A DNA stretch of 37,500 nt from Theodoxus fluviatilis (taxonomy: Eukaryota > Mollusca > Gastropoda > Cycloneritida > Neritidae), in the NCBI GenBank assembly GCA_034096865.1, contig JAWQFJ010016988.1, positions 50,001-87,500 of the forward strand, in the 5' to 3' direction. Made by a program: the position numbers and the translations under genes. How positions within the stretch are numbered: position 1 is the stretch's first letter; each line of letters opens with the position of its first letter. Under the pieces are notes generated by a model, which saw only the letters and a program-made list of their open reading frames with translations, was not told the origin of the DNA and made no database searches. Below, piece after piece: positions 1 through 10,955 of the stretch.

Positions 1-1697
1 CCAGCAACTGAGTTGCTCGTCTTTAAACCTGTTCTAGTTTTGGGGGCATTGGCGTGCCACTCTCTGTGAATCCACCAATCACCGGGCGACTTTAGAGCCT
101 CGTTCTCGCGTTCTCGCGACTATTTGAACAATTAAATGGTGGACATGTCAACGGTTCGCACAGAAAACGCTGTATTTGGGGATACTAGAAACCCATCTAA
201 AGAAAATGTAAGCCATGAAGAGCATTAATTTATCAAAGCTGTATGTTGAATGCATCAATAGGTCGTGAAAGCTCCTACATTTAGAAAATGGAAATGAAGG
301 TCGACGCATCTACACGCCGAAGCATCTGTTGGCATTGTGTACAAAGCTAGTGTTGTCTGTTACCACGAATACGATACATTTGAATTGCATCTGTGTTATG
401 AAAATACTGTTCAGATTAAATTGAATAATTAATTGAGGCCCAACCAGCTGCAACAATTCCTGAAAATGTTCATGGCTCATTTGAAGGAAAGTTCTTGTTA
501 CCTTGAGATCCTCGTTGAGGAGCTCTTGTAGCAGACACGAGTAGGCACCATGCCTTGGTCATTTTGTCAACCATTCACGAGACCAACACGATCTTTTTCT
601 CTTTTTACTTTGCTCGGCAATTATAAGTATTGCAGCAGCAGCTGCAACATCATCATTAGATGACGAAGTACTGTCGCCATCGTCACTTGAAGTTTCAGTC
701 ATGCTAGGACAAGCCTTCGGGGGAGAGATGCAGAGCGTCTTGAGTGCATGCGCGGGAATTAATACGCTTCCATAAATAGAACGTGGCGAGAGGTGAAAGG
801 TCACAGTGAAAGCGTGTGCGAGCTCAGTCTCCATCATTGCCTGCCACGATGGCAAGCAACCGGCCGCAAGCAACGTGGCAAGAGACTTTGGTTGCCTCGT
901 GTGCGAAGGCCTTTACATCAAGCAGAATCCCCTCGACCATATAATTATAGGCAGCTGAATGACGTCACGCGACATTTCGAAAGATGTATTCACCCTGACT
1001 ACGTCACGTAACTAAGCAACGACAAAGTCGAGGAGACTTTTGTACAGGCCTTTGCACACTAAAAACAGTCGTACACGAGGCGATTCTACCCTGGCGTTCT
1101 CGCAAGCGTCATTGTGGCAGCCAATCACAGCTGGAGCAAGAGCGTCAATAGCGCTCTGCCATTGGGAGATATTTTCGTATTCCGTGTGTGTGCCGTGTGG
1201 AATTGCCTCGTGTACGACGGCCTTTCTTGCCACGTTGCTTGGCGCCGTTTGCCTGCCATTGTGGCAGGTGTTGTATCCTTGCACAAATCAGACTGGACCG
1301 AGACAGCCAGTTTCTAGTGACGATGACGTAATGAAGAAAGTGACGTAAGACAGAGACGAGGACAGTTAAGAAAGCGGCATCGAGAATAAAACCACGAAAC
1401 CAAGAACTGAGATCTGTTTGTCAGATTTGTGCGTGCAACAGTGTGCAACACAACAGCAGGCAATGCTGGTGACTGAACTCTCACACACAAGTTTCCTGTG
1501 ACCTTTCACCTCTCGCCACGTTCTATTCATGGAAGCGTCTCTGTATCAGTCAAAGGGGTTGACGCCATTGTTAAACACATTATTTTCCGCAGTAAACGTT
1601 GACGTCATACGCAGGTGCTCTGTGATTGGTGGATTCACTGTCCCACTGTCCCAGAAATTAGAACAGAATTTACGGCGATCAAATCAGTTGCTGGTGG
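1..1697. repeat. Region of nested inverted repeats (outer arms 1-90 and about 1615-1697)
   Basis: The first 90 bases recur, diverged and inverted, at about 1615-1697. The clearest pair is GTGAATCCACCAATCAC at 66-82, whose exact reverse complement lies at 1622-1638. CCAGCAACTGA at the left edge also has an inverted partner near 1690. Bases 90-763 show no mirror partner and no convincing gene. The short open frames here lack recognisable protein similarity. This is probably remnant foldback or MITE-like DNA, but I cannot assign a family. Confidence 0.45.
764..1538. repeat. Short non-autonomous element bounded by 42-bp inverted repeats
   Basis: Bases 764-805 and 1497-1538 are reverse complements with one mismatch, beginning ACGCTTCCAT at the left edge and ending ATGGAAGCGT at the right. 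A second inner inverted pair lies at about 838-890 and 1218-1270; both arms contain the core CAAGCAACGTGGCAAGA or its complement. The 775-bp interval has no credible coding sequence. No target-site duplication is obvious. The structure fits a MITE or foldback element whose family is unknown. Confidence 0.5.
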
Positions 1698-2167
1698 CTT
1701 GGAAAGTTGCTTGGAATGCCAGTTGCTTTCAACCGACATCGCACATGAAGCAATGCATGGGAAGCAATCGAGTTGAATGAGTGGAATTGCCTCATGTGCG
1801 AAGGCCTTAACCAGAACCTTCACGACACAATCAAGCCTATATATATCTCCAGTTATAAATCGCGCAGGGAAACATGGTGGGTCAATTCCTTCCCCCAGTC
1901 CACAAGGGGTAAGTGACATGCTAATGAAACTTGCAAGTTTGTTGCTCACAGCAGTGTCATGGCTTTCGCTGTTGAGATGTGTTCTAATACCCAAAGTGAC
2001 CGAAGACCGTATTGGACTCAGCAGATTTGTGTTCCGGGACTGTTGCATACGAATCGACCGAAGTGGAGTCAGTGATAAAAATTACTGCCTAGATCATCTG
2101 CGCCTCGAAAACGAAAGTGATCTCATGTGACAACTCAGAACGCAGCTTCGGTCTACTTTGTTCAGCT

Positions 2168-2377
2168 GTACATCGGACATCTAAGAACTCTATCACCGAA
2201 GTGTACATCGGACATCTAAGAACTCTATCACCGAAGTGTACATCGGACATCTAAGAACTCTATCACCGAAGTGTACATCGGACATCTAAGAACTCTATCA
2301 CCGAAGTGTACATCGGACATCTAAGAACTCTATCACCGAAGTGTACATCGGACATCTAAGAACTCTATCACCGAAGT
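2168..2377. repeat. 35-bp tandem repeat, six exact copies
   Basis: A 35-bp unit starting GTACATCGGACATCTAAGAA is repeated six times without a single difference. It is followed by a partial diverged unit (GTACTTCGAACTTCGG). The perfect identity implies very recent amplification or homogenisation. The unit length is not a multiple of three and no coding frame is supported. Confidence 0.9.
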
Positions 2378-3593
2378 GTACTTCGAACTTCGGACGCCTG
2401 ACACACAACATCCCTGACGCGAAGTGGAAACTTCGGCGTAGTTGGTCCATTGGAACACACATTAAGCCGTGTCCTCAGTGGGCGTAGCGCCCGATGTAAC
2501 CAAAGCCAAAGTGGACTCGCACGATTGCGTGTACTGGGGCTGTTGCTTGCAAATAGGTTACAGCTGGCTGGAATGATATGCTTCTGGTTGCACCGCTGAG
2601 TTACATGATAAGCCTTGTAGTCTCATTTAGAATTCATGGCCGAAAATCGGCCAAATGCTTTCCATCGAACCACATTTCGATTTGAATAATGTGGAAATTC
2701 GAATGAGATGCTGATGTATTCTATCTATAGCTCACAGAAACTGATACTCTTCTTTGACTACAGTTTTTCTGTATGTGTGTCAGTAACTATAAAAATGAGC
2801 GTTTTGCTTGCGAACCGAAGAGGAAAATAGCAGACAATTTGTTTACTTGTTACCGCATCAAAAAATGAGTCTCTACGCACGAGAGATCCGTGTGGCCAGC
2901 CAGTCAAAACGCAGCATCGGCCACAACCACAAGTGGACAGCGGACTTGGCAGCCCAGCCCTGCGTTCAAGACGACATAGCGTTCGGCGAGCGCTAGGCGA
3001 GCCCCAAAGTGCACTCTTGAACGACTCGTCATGACCGAGCGCTAGCCAAGATGGCTTCCGCGATGCCTTCTCATCGTTGCGGAGTGCGCTTCTCAACCAA
3101 ATGAGTGAACCAGCAGCTGCAGACTGGTCGTTCCTTGTGGAAGCTGATGAAATAGGTTACGCTGCAGCTGTGTATTAAGGGTCGGCACCGCTCGAATCGA
3201 ATATTATGTCAAAACGACAATGCTGACTTGGCGTAAGCAAGAATTTCTTGATGCTCACATCAAGGGGGGTTACACAAAAAACTAAGGGCTAATGTAGATA
3301 TAGAGTTGCCTCCCTTGAAGTTTTTTGGCCGTCTTTCATAGAAATGTTTGCTCACATCTTGCCCAGTAATTATTTCAGAGCATTAATTTTTTAATAAAGA
3401 AAATACCAATATCAGCCCAACTTCTTGTAACTTCTCGCATAGGCTGGGTAAAAATCACGGGTCGAAATATGTGGCACAGCGCATATTTGTGATGGCGACT
3501 TTCTTCCGTTCCACGAAGGCAGCCATTTTGGTCATCAGGCGCAGCCTCGCCGTGGCGGGCTATCTAGCGCTTGATAGCGCTAGCATGTACAAG
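2378..3593. other. Non-genic stretch
   Basis: I see no supported gene here. A minus-strand open frame near 2758-3096 lacks recognisable similarity. The segment CTCTTGAACGA at 3014-3024 is the inverted partner of TCGTTCAAGAG at 3594-3604. GAGCGCTAG also recurs near both sites, suggesting that 3.0-3.65 kb is the body of a small palindromic element. Confidence 0.35.
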
Positions 3594-3648
3594 TCGTTCA
3601 AGAGTCGAGCGCTATCGAGCGCTCGATAGCGCTAGGCCTCTTGAACGA
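3594..3648. repeat. Cruciform-capable palindrome
   Basis: Bases 3608-3633 are a perfect 26-bp palindrome built from AGCGCT and ATCGAG blocks. It sits inside a second inverted pair: TCGTTCAAGAG at 3594-3604 and CTCTTGAACGA at 3638-3648. The whole 55 bp could extrude as a hairpin. It resembles a transposon terminus, but no family is recognised. Confidence 0.8.
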
Positions 3649-4324
3649 CCTACTTGATTAGCGACGTCGATTCCCTTGCTGCAAGTCGAAACATCGCCGA
3701 AGGCGCAAGCTTCACCCATCAGAACACGGCTGTAGAGACAATCGTTCACAGTGACCTGCCCTTGCCAAAAATTCAGCGTAAAACATGTCACGATTTATAC
3801 ATTGCATTTGAGCGAGCACAGATGAATGGTGGTGCAAGCGTGGGTGTGGGTGTAAATGGGCGCGTGTAGACAGGTAGCACGTGGGTGTTTAATATACAGT
3901 TACAATGAATAATTAACGTTCCAGGGATGAGGAAATTTGGTGGCGGCAGCTGCTGTACGCGAATATTGTTTTGTAACTTATATTTACATTTCTATGAACC
4001 ACGGATGAGAATGTTCAGAATATTCTGAGTGAATGGTGTATGAATGTATAATTGAAATCCCATCCACATTTCCCCGACCCATTCAGTAATATCCAGAAGT
4101 AAATTAGTATGTTCTGTTATTCATACTGGCATTGACAGGTTAAAGTGTTGAATAAGCAATAAGATTTGCAATATCTTCGGCTTGAAACCAAATCCAGGAT
4201 ACAGAACATTAGTTGGATTCCCCAATAATTCCACAAGCATGTAACGACCTTTGCAACTCGTGCATCTGAAATTGACGGCCTAGGCATCTCCATCCTAAGA
4301 GGCTGGATCCTTTCTGCAACTCAC
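3649..4324. other. Probable PRODH intron, no exon recognised
   Basis: This lies downstream (minus strand) of the second proline dehydrogenase coding exon. I searched it for the next conserved part of that enzyme and found none, so the following exon is presumably beyond the left edge or elsewhere in unrecognised sequence. Confidence 0.4.
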
Positions 4325-4527
4325 ATGTCACGTGGCAGCTTGTCTGTGGATATGGCGGACTCGACGCTGTATTGGAGGATGGACTGAACCCCATAGTTCT
4401 GGTTCCTTAGGACCAGCGGTTCCACCTCCTCCCGGCATTCTCCGGCAGCGAACTGTCCATAAAAGGTCCGCTTCATCAGCCACTTGAACAGGCGTCCACC
4501 CAGCAGTGTTCGAGACAAGGACATAAT
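4325..4527 (-). CDS. PRODH: Proline dehydrogenase, mitochondrial: second coding exon (partial gene)
   Basis: The enzyme is an FAD-dependent oxidoreductase of the inner mitochondrial membrane that converts proline to pyrroline-5-carboxylate. This 203-bp exon encodes a segment with GGRLFKWLMKRTFYGQFAAGE followed by a GVQSILQYSVE stretch; family members have a very similar TFYGxFVAGE and ILDYxVEED. It follows an acceptor, CTCGCCACAG, and ends at a consensus donor, GTGAGT. The reading frame is phase 0 at entry, matching the upstream exon at 6141-6386; two bases of the next codon remain at the donor. Catalytic FAD-barrel exons are not in the window. The family assignment is strong; splice ends are inferred. 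Confidence 0.85.
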
Positions 4528-6140
4528 CTGTGGCGAGAGAAAGATAACTGTGATCTCTTTGTATCTACAGTTTGTTTTTTCACTTTATTCCGTGTCATCT
4601 GTCACAGCGAGAAGTGGAGTAGGTCTGTGCTTAATGCTTCATACGATGACGTATGTCGACTAGCCATGCTGAACACACCTATCTAGCTGATAAACCAATG
4701 CCATTAACCCTTCCATGAATCCATCTGTGTGCGACGAAGAAGGTGACGTCAAAGCAAAGAAAATGCAGAAGAGAAGAACCGCATCTTTGCGGATCTTGTC
4801 GACGTCCATGCGCCGTGGGTCTATTTCGGTTTTAATGAATGCGACTGCATGTCGAGGTCAACAAATGAACAGCGACATATTTGCGTGCACATCCTAATTT
4901 GGTAGCGTCAAATTCAATCTAATTCGATTTGTGCTCCTTCAGAGTTACGGTGAATTTATGTACATTTACATTGACACGTTTTCGTAGGTGTACGTGACAA
5001 ATTTGTGCAGATAACCGTAGGGTACTGCGTGTCTTGCTTTAAACTTTTTAGCATCCGTGATAGCTTCCTTGCATCTCAGAAATTATTTGCCACCTAACCT
5101 AATGTTTTATCCCTCAATACGTTGATCCATACCAAAAGTTAGGTGGGGGTAGGGGGAAGACCTACACAAATGGTATTATCATATTATCATCATCCTCGTC
5201 GTCGTCGTCGTTGTCGTCGTCGTCGTTGTTGTCGTCTTCGATATTACCTTTGCCAAGGAGGTGGTGTTTTACTCTCGGTTCATTAGTTAGTTGTTCGGCA
5301 AAATAACCCCCAAAAGTTCAAAATGGACTCTGCTGAAATTTGGTGCAAGATCAGAGTTTCACCATTAAATCCTTTAAATTTTGGAGGTTGTGTTATATTG
5401 TTGTGGAATTACGACCATAAAGAGAAATTGTATTACTCATCGCGAAGTTGATGACGTCAAACTATTGATGAGGCCGGCATGTGAGTTTCGCACTCACTGA
5501 CCTCCAGCAGGCCCTAAAATGAATGTAACTGTACAGATCATGGAAGAGAAATCGCTGCGTCCTTGGTCAGTTGGTGGAGGTCTGCTTACTCAGAGTGCTC
5601 TCTAGCTGTGCCTAGTTGTTATCGGTAATGCGAGCCAGAGCGTCAAATTCACTTGTGAAATTGCTGATCGGGTATTTCTCGGCCTGCCTCCCGCATCCCG
5701 TCTCTCCAAATTCCATCCGTGCATCGCGTTTTCCCTTCGTACCCTCAGTGGGTTGGGGACAAGGATAAACCCCCAGCGTCTCCCCACGCAATTAAAAGAC
5801 GATAGGTAGGGAAATAGAAACTTGACTTTTTCTTACTCTAACTGCCTCCAGGCTTTGGGTAGTCAACGGCCGTGTGTCGCCTGCAGAGTCTGATAGGCCA
5901 TAAAAATGCATTCATTCGTTCGTTCTTTCCTTTATTCATTATCATTCATTCATGCATTCATTCACCTCCCATTTTTCATGAACTTCATTCCTTTTGCGAT
6001 GTGTGCGCCTTGCATGCCAAGGAAGACCTCTTTTCCACTCGTGACCCGCAAATGATCTTGAGTGATTTTCCCCCAGCCCCCAGTCCATCCTCCACCCCAC
6101 CCCCAAAGCCATAGGATGTGAGTCAAAAAGCCTGAGTTAC
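4528..6140 (-). other. PRODH intron 1
   Basis: This 1.6-kb interval lies between two phase-0 exons. It holds a GTC/GTT-rich microsatellite at about 5195-5240. At about 5880-5965 there is a retroposon-like tail, TGATAGGCC followed by ATTC-type repeats, related to the tails at 31.1 and 37.2 kb. The minus-strand 61-codon open frame at 5602-5787 has no recognisable similarity. Confidence 0.6.
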
Positions 6141-6386
6141 CTTGTCGTTGTGACTGACAAACAGGTCTATGCCACACAGCCTGAAGACGAGGGCAGCGCG
6201 AAGAAGTTCCCGCGTGGGTCTGCTCTTGAAGGCAGCCTGGGCATTGGTGAACGTGACGTCCTCTGGAGAGGCCTGTGCAGTCTGGGGCAGAGGTTTTGGG
6301 ACTGCCCGGTGCCACCTGCAGGTCTGCAGACTTCCTTGCCTCAGTGACGAGCCCTGCAGAGTCCGTCCCAGACGTAGCAGTGCCAT
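6141..6386 (-). CDS. PRODH: Proline dehydrogenase, mitochondrial: first coding exon with transit peptide
   Basis: Start codon at 6386; the frame has a stop upstream (TAA, about 6427), so this ATG is the natural start. The first ~28 residues (MALLRLGRTLQGSSLRQGSL...) are rich in Arg, Leu and Ser with no acidic residue, as in a mitochondrial presequence. Residues about 43-82 include DVTFTNAQAAFKS and RELLRAALVFRLCGIDLFV, closely matching the N-terminal helical region of animal proline dehydrogenases. The exon ends at GACAAG followed by donor GTAACT, phase 0. Joined to 4325-4527 the protein reads continuously through the conserved block, so no intervening exon is needed. The gene continues left of the window. 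Confidence 0.85.
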
Positions 6387-7863
6387 GGGAGAGCCTGGCT
6401 CGTTCTGGGCCACGGGAAAGTGAAATTACATGTTTCCCCATCAACCTTGCGTACCTAGCAGCTTGAGCACCGTTAGCGAACATGAGGGAATACATACTTT
6501 TATTGTTCCCTCACCTGTCACGTTGCTGGCGCTGTAGCACGAATTCAAGCAAACGTAGGGAATGTGTGGTGTATGTTTTGCACACTCGTGGGCGAGAGAA
6601 ATTGCGAATATGAATTGTGAATGTTGCGTAGGCTGTGGTCGATTTAGGTACGACAGAATCGATGGCTCTGCCAAAGGTGTGATGGTTTTGCAAGCGTCTT
6701 TCCTAGATATGAGAAAGTTCGCTATGCTTCGAAACAAGGCATGAAGAACAGAGGCGGAAAATACTGGACACAGGAATCAGTGGCTGTCTAGATGTTCTTA
6801 CCATCTGGAGGTCCCTCGCTCAGAACACGACAAACAGCGGTTTTGAAAGATAAAAAAGTATGTTGGGTTGATCAGACCAAACTTACTGAGAACAATACTT
6901 ACTCATTGCTTTTGCTAAGGTTATATTTTACCCTCGGTGGGTTAGTTGGTCGGTCGGTCAGTCGGCCGGCCGGTCGGTCGCTCGCTCGCTCGCTTTTTTA
7001 TATCCCCAAAAGCTTTAGGATACCGTATAGTCATCACTCTATTCCTTAATGAATGATAAAGCATTAACAAGACAAGTAAAGAGAAAAAGAGGTGACTGAT
7101 AACGTTTTAACGAGCAAAATCAGAAATCATACTGGAACTGATGTGCATGGTGGATGGTGCGTGGTGGTTTCTATCCTCCCTGTGAGTTTGAATAGCATCA
7201 ACACACACAAAAAGATAAAAATGATGAACGGCGTTATGGAGAGGGTGGTTTTACTGTAATGAAAATCCGAGTTCAAACTTACGGTAGTCACTTTCTTGAG
7301 TGACACCGAACCAAAGGACACTGAATTAAATTCTAAAGTAAAAACGTATTTTTTGAAACACAGTCTGACATTGATGTTAGATATCATCACCTGCAATGCT
7401 TTGGCATGCTATTTGATTTCTGGCTTTGTAGGGAAATGCAAGCAGATTAGGTTTGTTTTAATCCCTCATTGTGTAAGATTTGAATTCGTAGAACACTACA
7501 GCCGGTCCAACAAAGAGGGCTGACTCACCTCGTACTCAGCTGTGCCAACAGCTGACCGTCACGCAAAGAAGACGGGAATCTATCAAGATTGTATTTCTAC
7601 GACTGTCCGTTTCACTCATCACAGCCTCCCATTGTGCACCTCTACAAGGGGAGGAGGCATAGCGAGTCGAGCAAAGCGCCAAAAAACACAGCGTTGAGTC
7701 CAGTTCCAAATATCATACACGCTGCTTGCATAGTTAGCAACGTAAAAAATTGTACAGAACAATACATGTATAGCAATATATCACACAACACTCACAAATC
7801 TGCATGCAAATCTGGAAGAAATCCAAAGTCTACGCAGTACGGTTATTTCAGGTAAAGGGTTCT

Positions 7864-7868
<5 letters not shown>
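6387..7868. other. PRODH upstream region and intergenic DNA
   Basis: The promoter and 5' untranslated region of PRODH should lie within the first few hundred bases, but I see no clear TATA box. A GGTC/GCTC tetranucleotide tract lies at about 6950-6995. The remainder is AT-rich and contains no supported gene. Confidence 0.4.
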
Positions 7869-8180
<312 letters not shown>

Positions 8181-8214
8181 CAGACATTGGTGTGATGGTC
8201 TTGGAGTTACTCAC

Positions 8215-9040
8215 TCGATAGAGGATAGGCACCAAACCCAGACAACCTGCACAGCGGTCGTGTTGGCCTCAAACTGCACAGCGGTCGTGTTGGCCTCAAA
8301 CTGCACAGCGGTCGTGTTGGCCTCAAACTGCACAGCGGTCGTGTTGGCCTCAAACTGCACAGCGGTCGTGTTGGCCTCAAACTGCACAGCGGTCGTGTTG
8401 GCCTCAAACTGCACAGCGGTCGTGTTGGCCTCAAACTGCACAGCGGTCGTGTTGGCCTCAAACTGCACAGCGGTCGTGTTGGCCTCAAACTGCACAGCGG
8501 TCGTGTTGGCCTCAAACTGCACAGCGGTCGTGTTGGCCTCAAACTTCACAGCGGTCGTGTTGGCCTCAAACTGGACAGCGGTCGTGTTGGCCTCAAACTG
8601 CACAGCGGTCGTGTTGGCCTCAAACTTCACAGCGGTCGTGTTGGCCTCAAACTGCACAGCGGTCGTGTTGGCCTCAAACTTCACAGCGGTCGTGTTGGCC
8701 TCAAACTGCACAGCGGTCGTGTTGGCCTCAAACTGCACAGCGGTCGTGTTGGCCTCAAACTGGACAGCGGTCGTGTTGGCCTCAACTGAGCGTCGTGCCT
8801 CACACGCGGTCGTGTTGGCCTCAAACTGCACAGCGGTCGTGTTGGCCTCAAACTGCACAGCGGTCGTGTTGGCCTCAAACTGCACAGCGGTCGTGTTGGC
8901 CTCAAACTTCACAGCGGTCGTGTTGGCCTCAAACTGCACAGCGGTCGTGTTGGCCTCAAACTGCACAGCGGTCGTGTTGGCCTCAAACTGCACAAAGCAG
9001 CGAACGTCGACTGCTGCTTCACCTGTCTTCTTATAGTCAT
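8215..9040 (-). CDS. Candidate exon with 9-residue tandem repeats (product unknown)
   Basis: The minus strand reads DDYKKTGEAAVDVRCF, then about 27 copies of the nonapeptide FEANTTAVQ, then VVWVWCLSSIE. The exon model is bounded by a pyrimidine-rich acceptor (TTTGTCTCCCCTAG) at 9041 and a consensus donor (GTGAGT) starting at 8214; its 826 bp enters in phase 1 and leaves in phase 2. Units vary little: some carry K for Q, others a silent GTG/GTC change. Near 8787-8826 a scrambled unit keeps the frame. Every unit has an N-T-T sequon, so the product could be glycosylated if extracellular. I do not recognise the flanking domain. Both strands are open across the array, so openness alone is weak evidence; the splice sites and unique flanks raise it. 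Confidence 0.45.
8248..8988. repeat. 27-bp minisatellite, about 27 units
   Basis: Nineteen consecutive 27-bp units run from 8248, followed by a diverged 66-bp stretch (8761-8826, still a multiple of three) and six further units to 8988. Most differences lie at one position after the AAAC step (TGCAC, TTCAC or TGGAC). The unit length of 27 preserves every frame. Confidence 0.95.
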
Positions 9041-9942
9041 CTAGGGGAGACAAAACCGGAACGAACCGGAAGCCTAAACTGGCGGAGGGAAGCACAGGTC
9101 AGTAGTGACGAATTACCCTAGTTTATCTCAGCCTCAGCAACCATGACGATGAGGTTACTTCGTGATGAGTGACAGCTGAAAGGGGGGGGATTCATAGAGG
9201 AAACAAAACGTGTCTCACATTTAACTGAATATTTTCACTAGGTTCTGACCAGGTTATGAAATTTGGGAGTTTGAAAAAGTAACAAACGATTATCATTTTA
9301 AGCAGACGGCTGTCAGGCCGGCCAGGGCGAAGGGTCAGCGGAGCATTGTGAGGGTAACGACCTTTTGACCGTCAGATGATCAGGCACAACCTGAGTGACC
9401 AGTGCAGCCTTACAGTGTTGTGTTAGCACTGAACTTAATTCTTCATCATAATAAAAAGTGTCTTGATCTTGAAAGGAAAAGCGCACTTTGTAACGACGCA
9501 ACACTTGGATTTTGTTTCGTTCGTCAGTGATGTAACAGAAATAAATTAACTAGGCGGATTATCAAAATTACATCCCCGTTACACATAAAACGCTGCGCTA
9601 CAGTGTTCTCATATACACTTATTAATTACAGTATGAAAAAGCTCAAAACCGCAAACAATTTAAAAAATATATTTTCTCAAGCTGCGTTAAGTTTTCCGTT
9701 GTTTTTTCATTCCTTCTCTTCGCCCAATAGAATCCACACACGCTTGCCTTGTTTGCGAGTATGGCTGTCATGCCAATGTGCTTCTTGAAAAGTATGCACA
9801 CTTTGTGTACCCACTAATGCCTGAGTTGTATGGGCGTCAGTCAGTCTCGGAGCACCATACACATGTGCTGCTAGACATCCATCCCGACCCCCATTCTGTA
9901 AACCCGAGTCATACTTTTGCCGGTAGGCGAAATCTCTAGTTT
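9041..9942. other. No supported gene
   Basis: This holds the region upstream (minus strand) of the candidate repeat exon and then AT-rich DNA. The open frame at 9313-9504 (minus) shows no similarity I can recognise and no clear splice pairing. Confidence 0.4.
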
Positions 9943-10466
9943 ACTAGAATGATGCTTGGCCTACCTCTGGAGTCGCCTGCTCAATCAGGTTCCCTTTAAA
10001 CTGAAATATGCAGGTTTTCATCTTCTTCTTAAAACTAGCGTGACTGTCTGATCTGTTCAGTCCTTCCGGAATCGCATTCCAGAGTCTTGAGCCGATTTTT
10101 AAAAAAAATATCTACACCCATGTCTCCTCACATTTCTTTGCGGATCACGGGAGCAGTGTATCTGATGACCGCAGGTCTCTGGATGGTGTGCAGCCAATTG
10201 TGAGGTCTGACATATTGAGACGCAGTGCCAGAATCGCACTTAAAGACAGTACACAAGCATGTACATTCAATCCGACGATGAACCGGGAGCCAGTGAAGCG
10301 ACTGAAGGATTGGCGAGATGTTTGTCTTCCACGGTGGACGCTTCACTAGTCGTGCTCCAATATTTGGGAGACATTGGAGTTTCCCCACTGAGTCATTCCA
10401 GCCAGCAGGCTGTTGCAGTGATCCATCTATGACAGTACTAACAATATAAGGGTTGGAAAATGGCAT
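9943..10466 (-). pseudogene. Degenerate LINE reverse-transcriptase C-terminus (L2/CR1-like)
   Basis: The minus strand encodes GARLVKRPPWKTNISPILQS followed by LHWLPVHRRIE, the typical LINE post-polymerase segment (usually ARLV, then TPILxxLHWLPVxxRI). After a frameshift near 10100 it continues SRLWNAIPEGLNRSDSHASF, KKKMKTCIF and an in-frame stop near 9946, the usual WN-LP / FK-LKT ending. There are no polymerase motifs, so this is a 5'-truncated, broken insertion. Confidence 0.8.
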
Positions 10467-10955
10467 TTCTGTGCGTGTCTATCAAACAGTTTCCCAGGTT
10501 TCCTATGGAGACTTCGTACTTTGGACTATCTGTGCTCATTTACTGCAACAGGTCATGTTAGACCCTGCTACACTTGCAAACATCTCCCCATAGGTTCCAT
10601 TATTACCCTAACCCTCAATCCGACACCCCCGACCCTTGGGCTGCCTTCATCTTATGTATATAGGCGTATAAAGAATTAAACATGGCACATTGGTCATTAT
10701 GAATTGGTCCAACTTTGTGTGCTGATCAATAGTCACCAGAAGCTATAACTAATTTATTTATTTCTATCAGTCCTTGTTTTTCACGCGTTCCTTCAATGTG
10801 ATGTCAAGCAGACGTGTCTTATTACTGGTCAATGTGCCGTCTCCTACGCACTCGCTGTAACTAAATGTTGACGTAGGTACACCATCCTCTAGACGTCAGC
10901 CTCGTTGTGGAACTTGTGCAGCTGGGTGGTTCTCTCCTTAGCGAGCCATTGAAGT
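10467..10955. other. No recognised gene; possible coding remnant next to the satellite
   Basis: Most of this stretch is featureless. At its right edge (about 10889-10950, minus strand) a unique segment reads LQWLAKERTTQL then HKFHNEADV and a stop. It is compositionally protein-like and in frame with one reading of the adjacent 50-bp satellite. No gene can be named. Confidence 0.3.

Noticed and set aside
2168..2377. 35-bp direct repeats as a CRISPR array
   Set aside because: Units are contiguous and identical, with no variable spacers, and the DNA is eukaryotic.
8260..9036. Plus-strand 258-codon frame of VLASNCTAV repeats
   Set aside because: It is the antisense of the 27-bp array; it lacks convincing splice sites or unique protein-like flanks, unlike the minus-strand reading.
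9313..9504. Minus-strand 63-codon frame
   Set aside because: No recognised similarity, splice pairing or conservation evidence.
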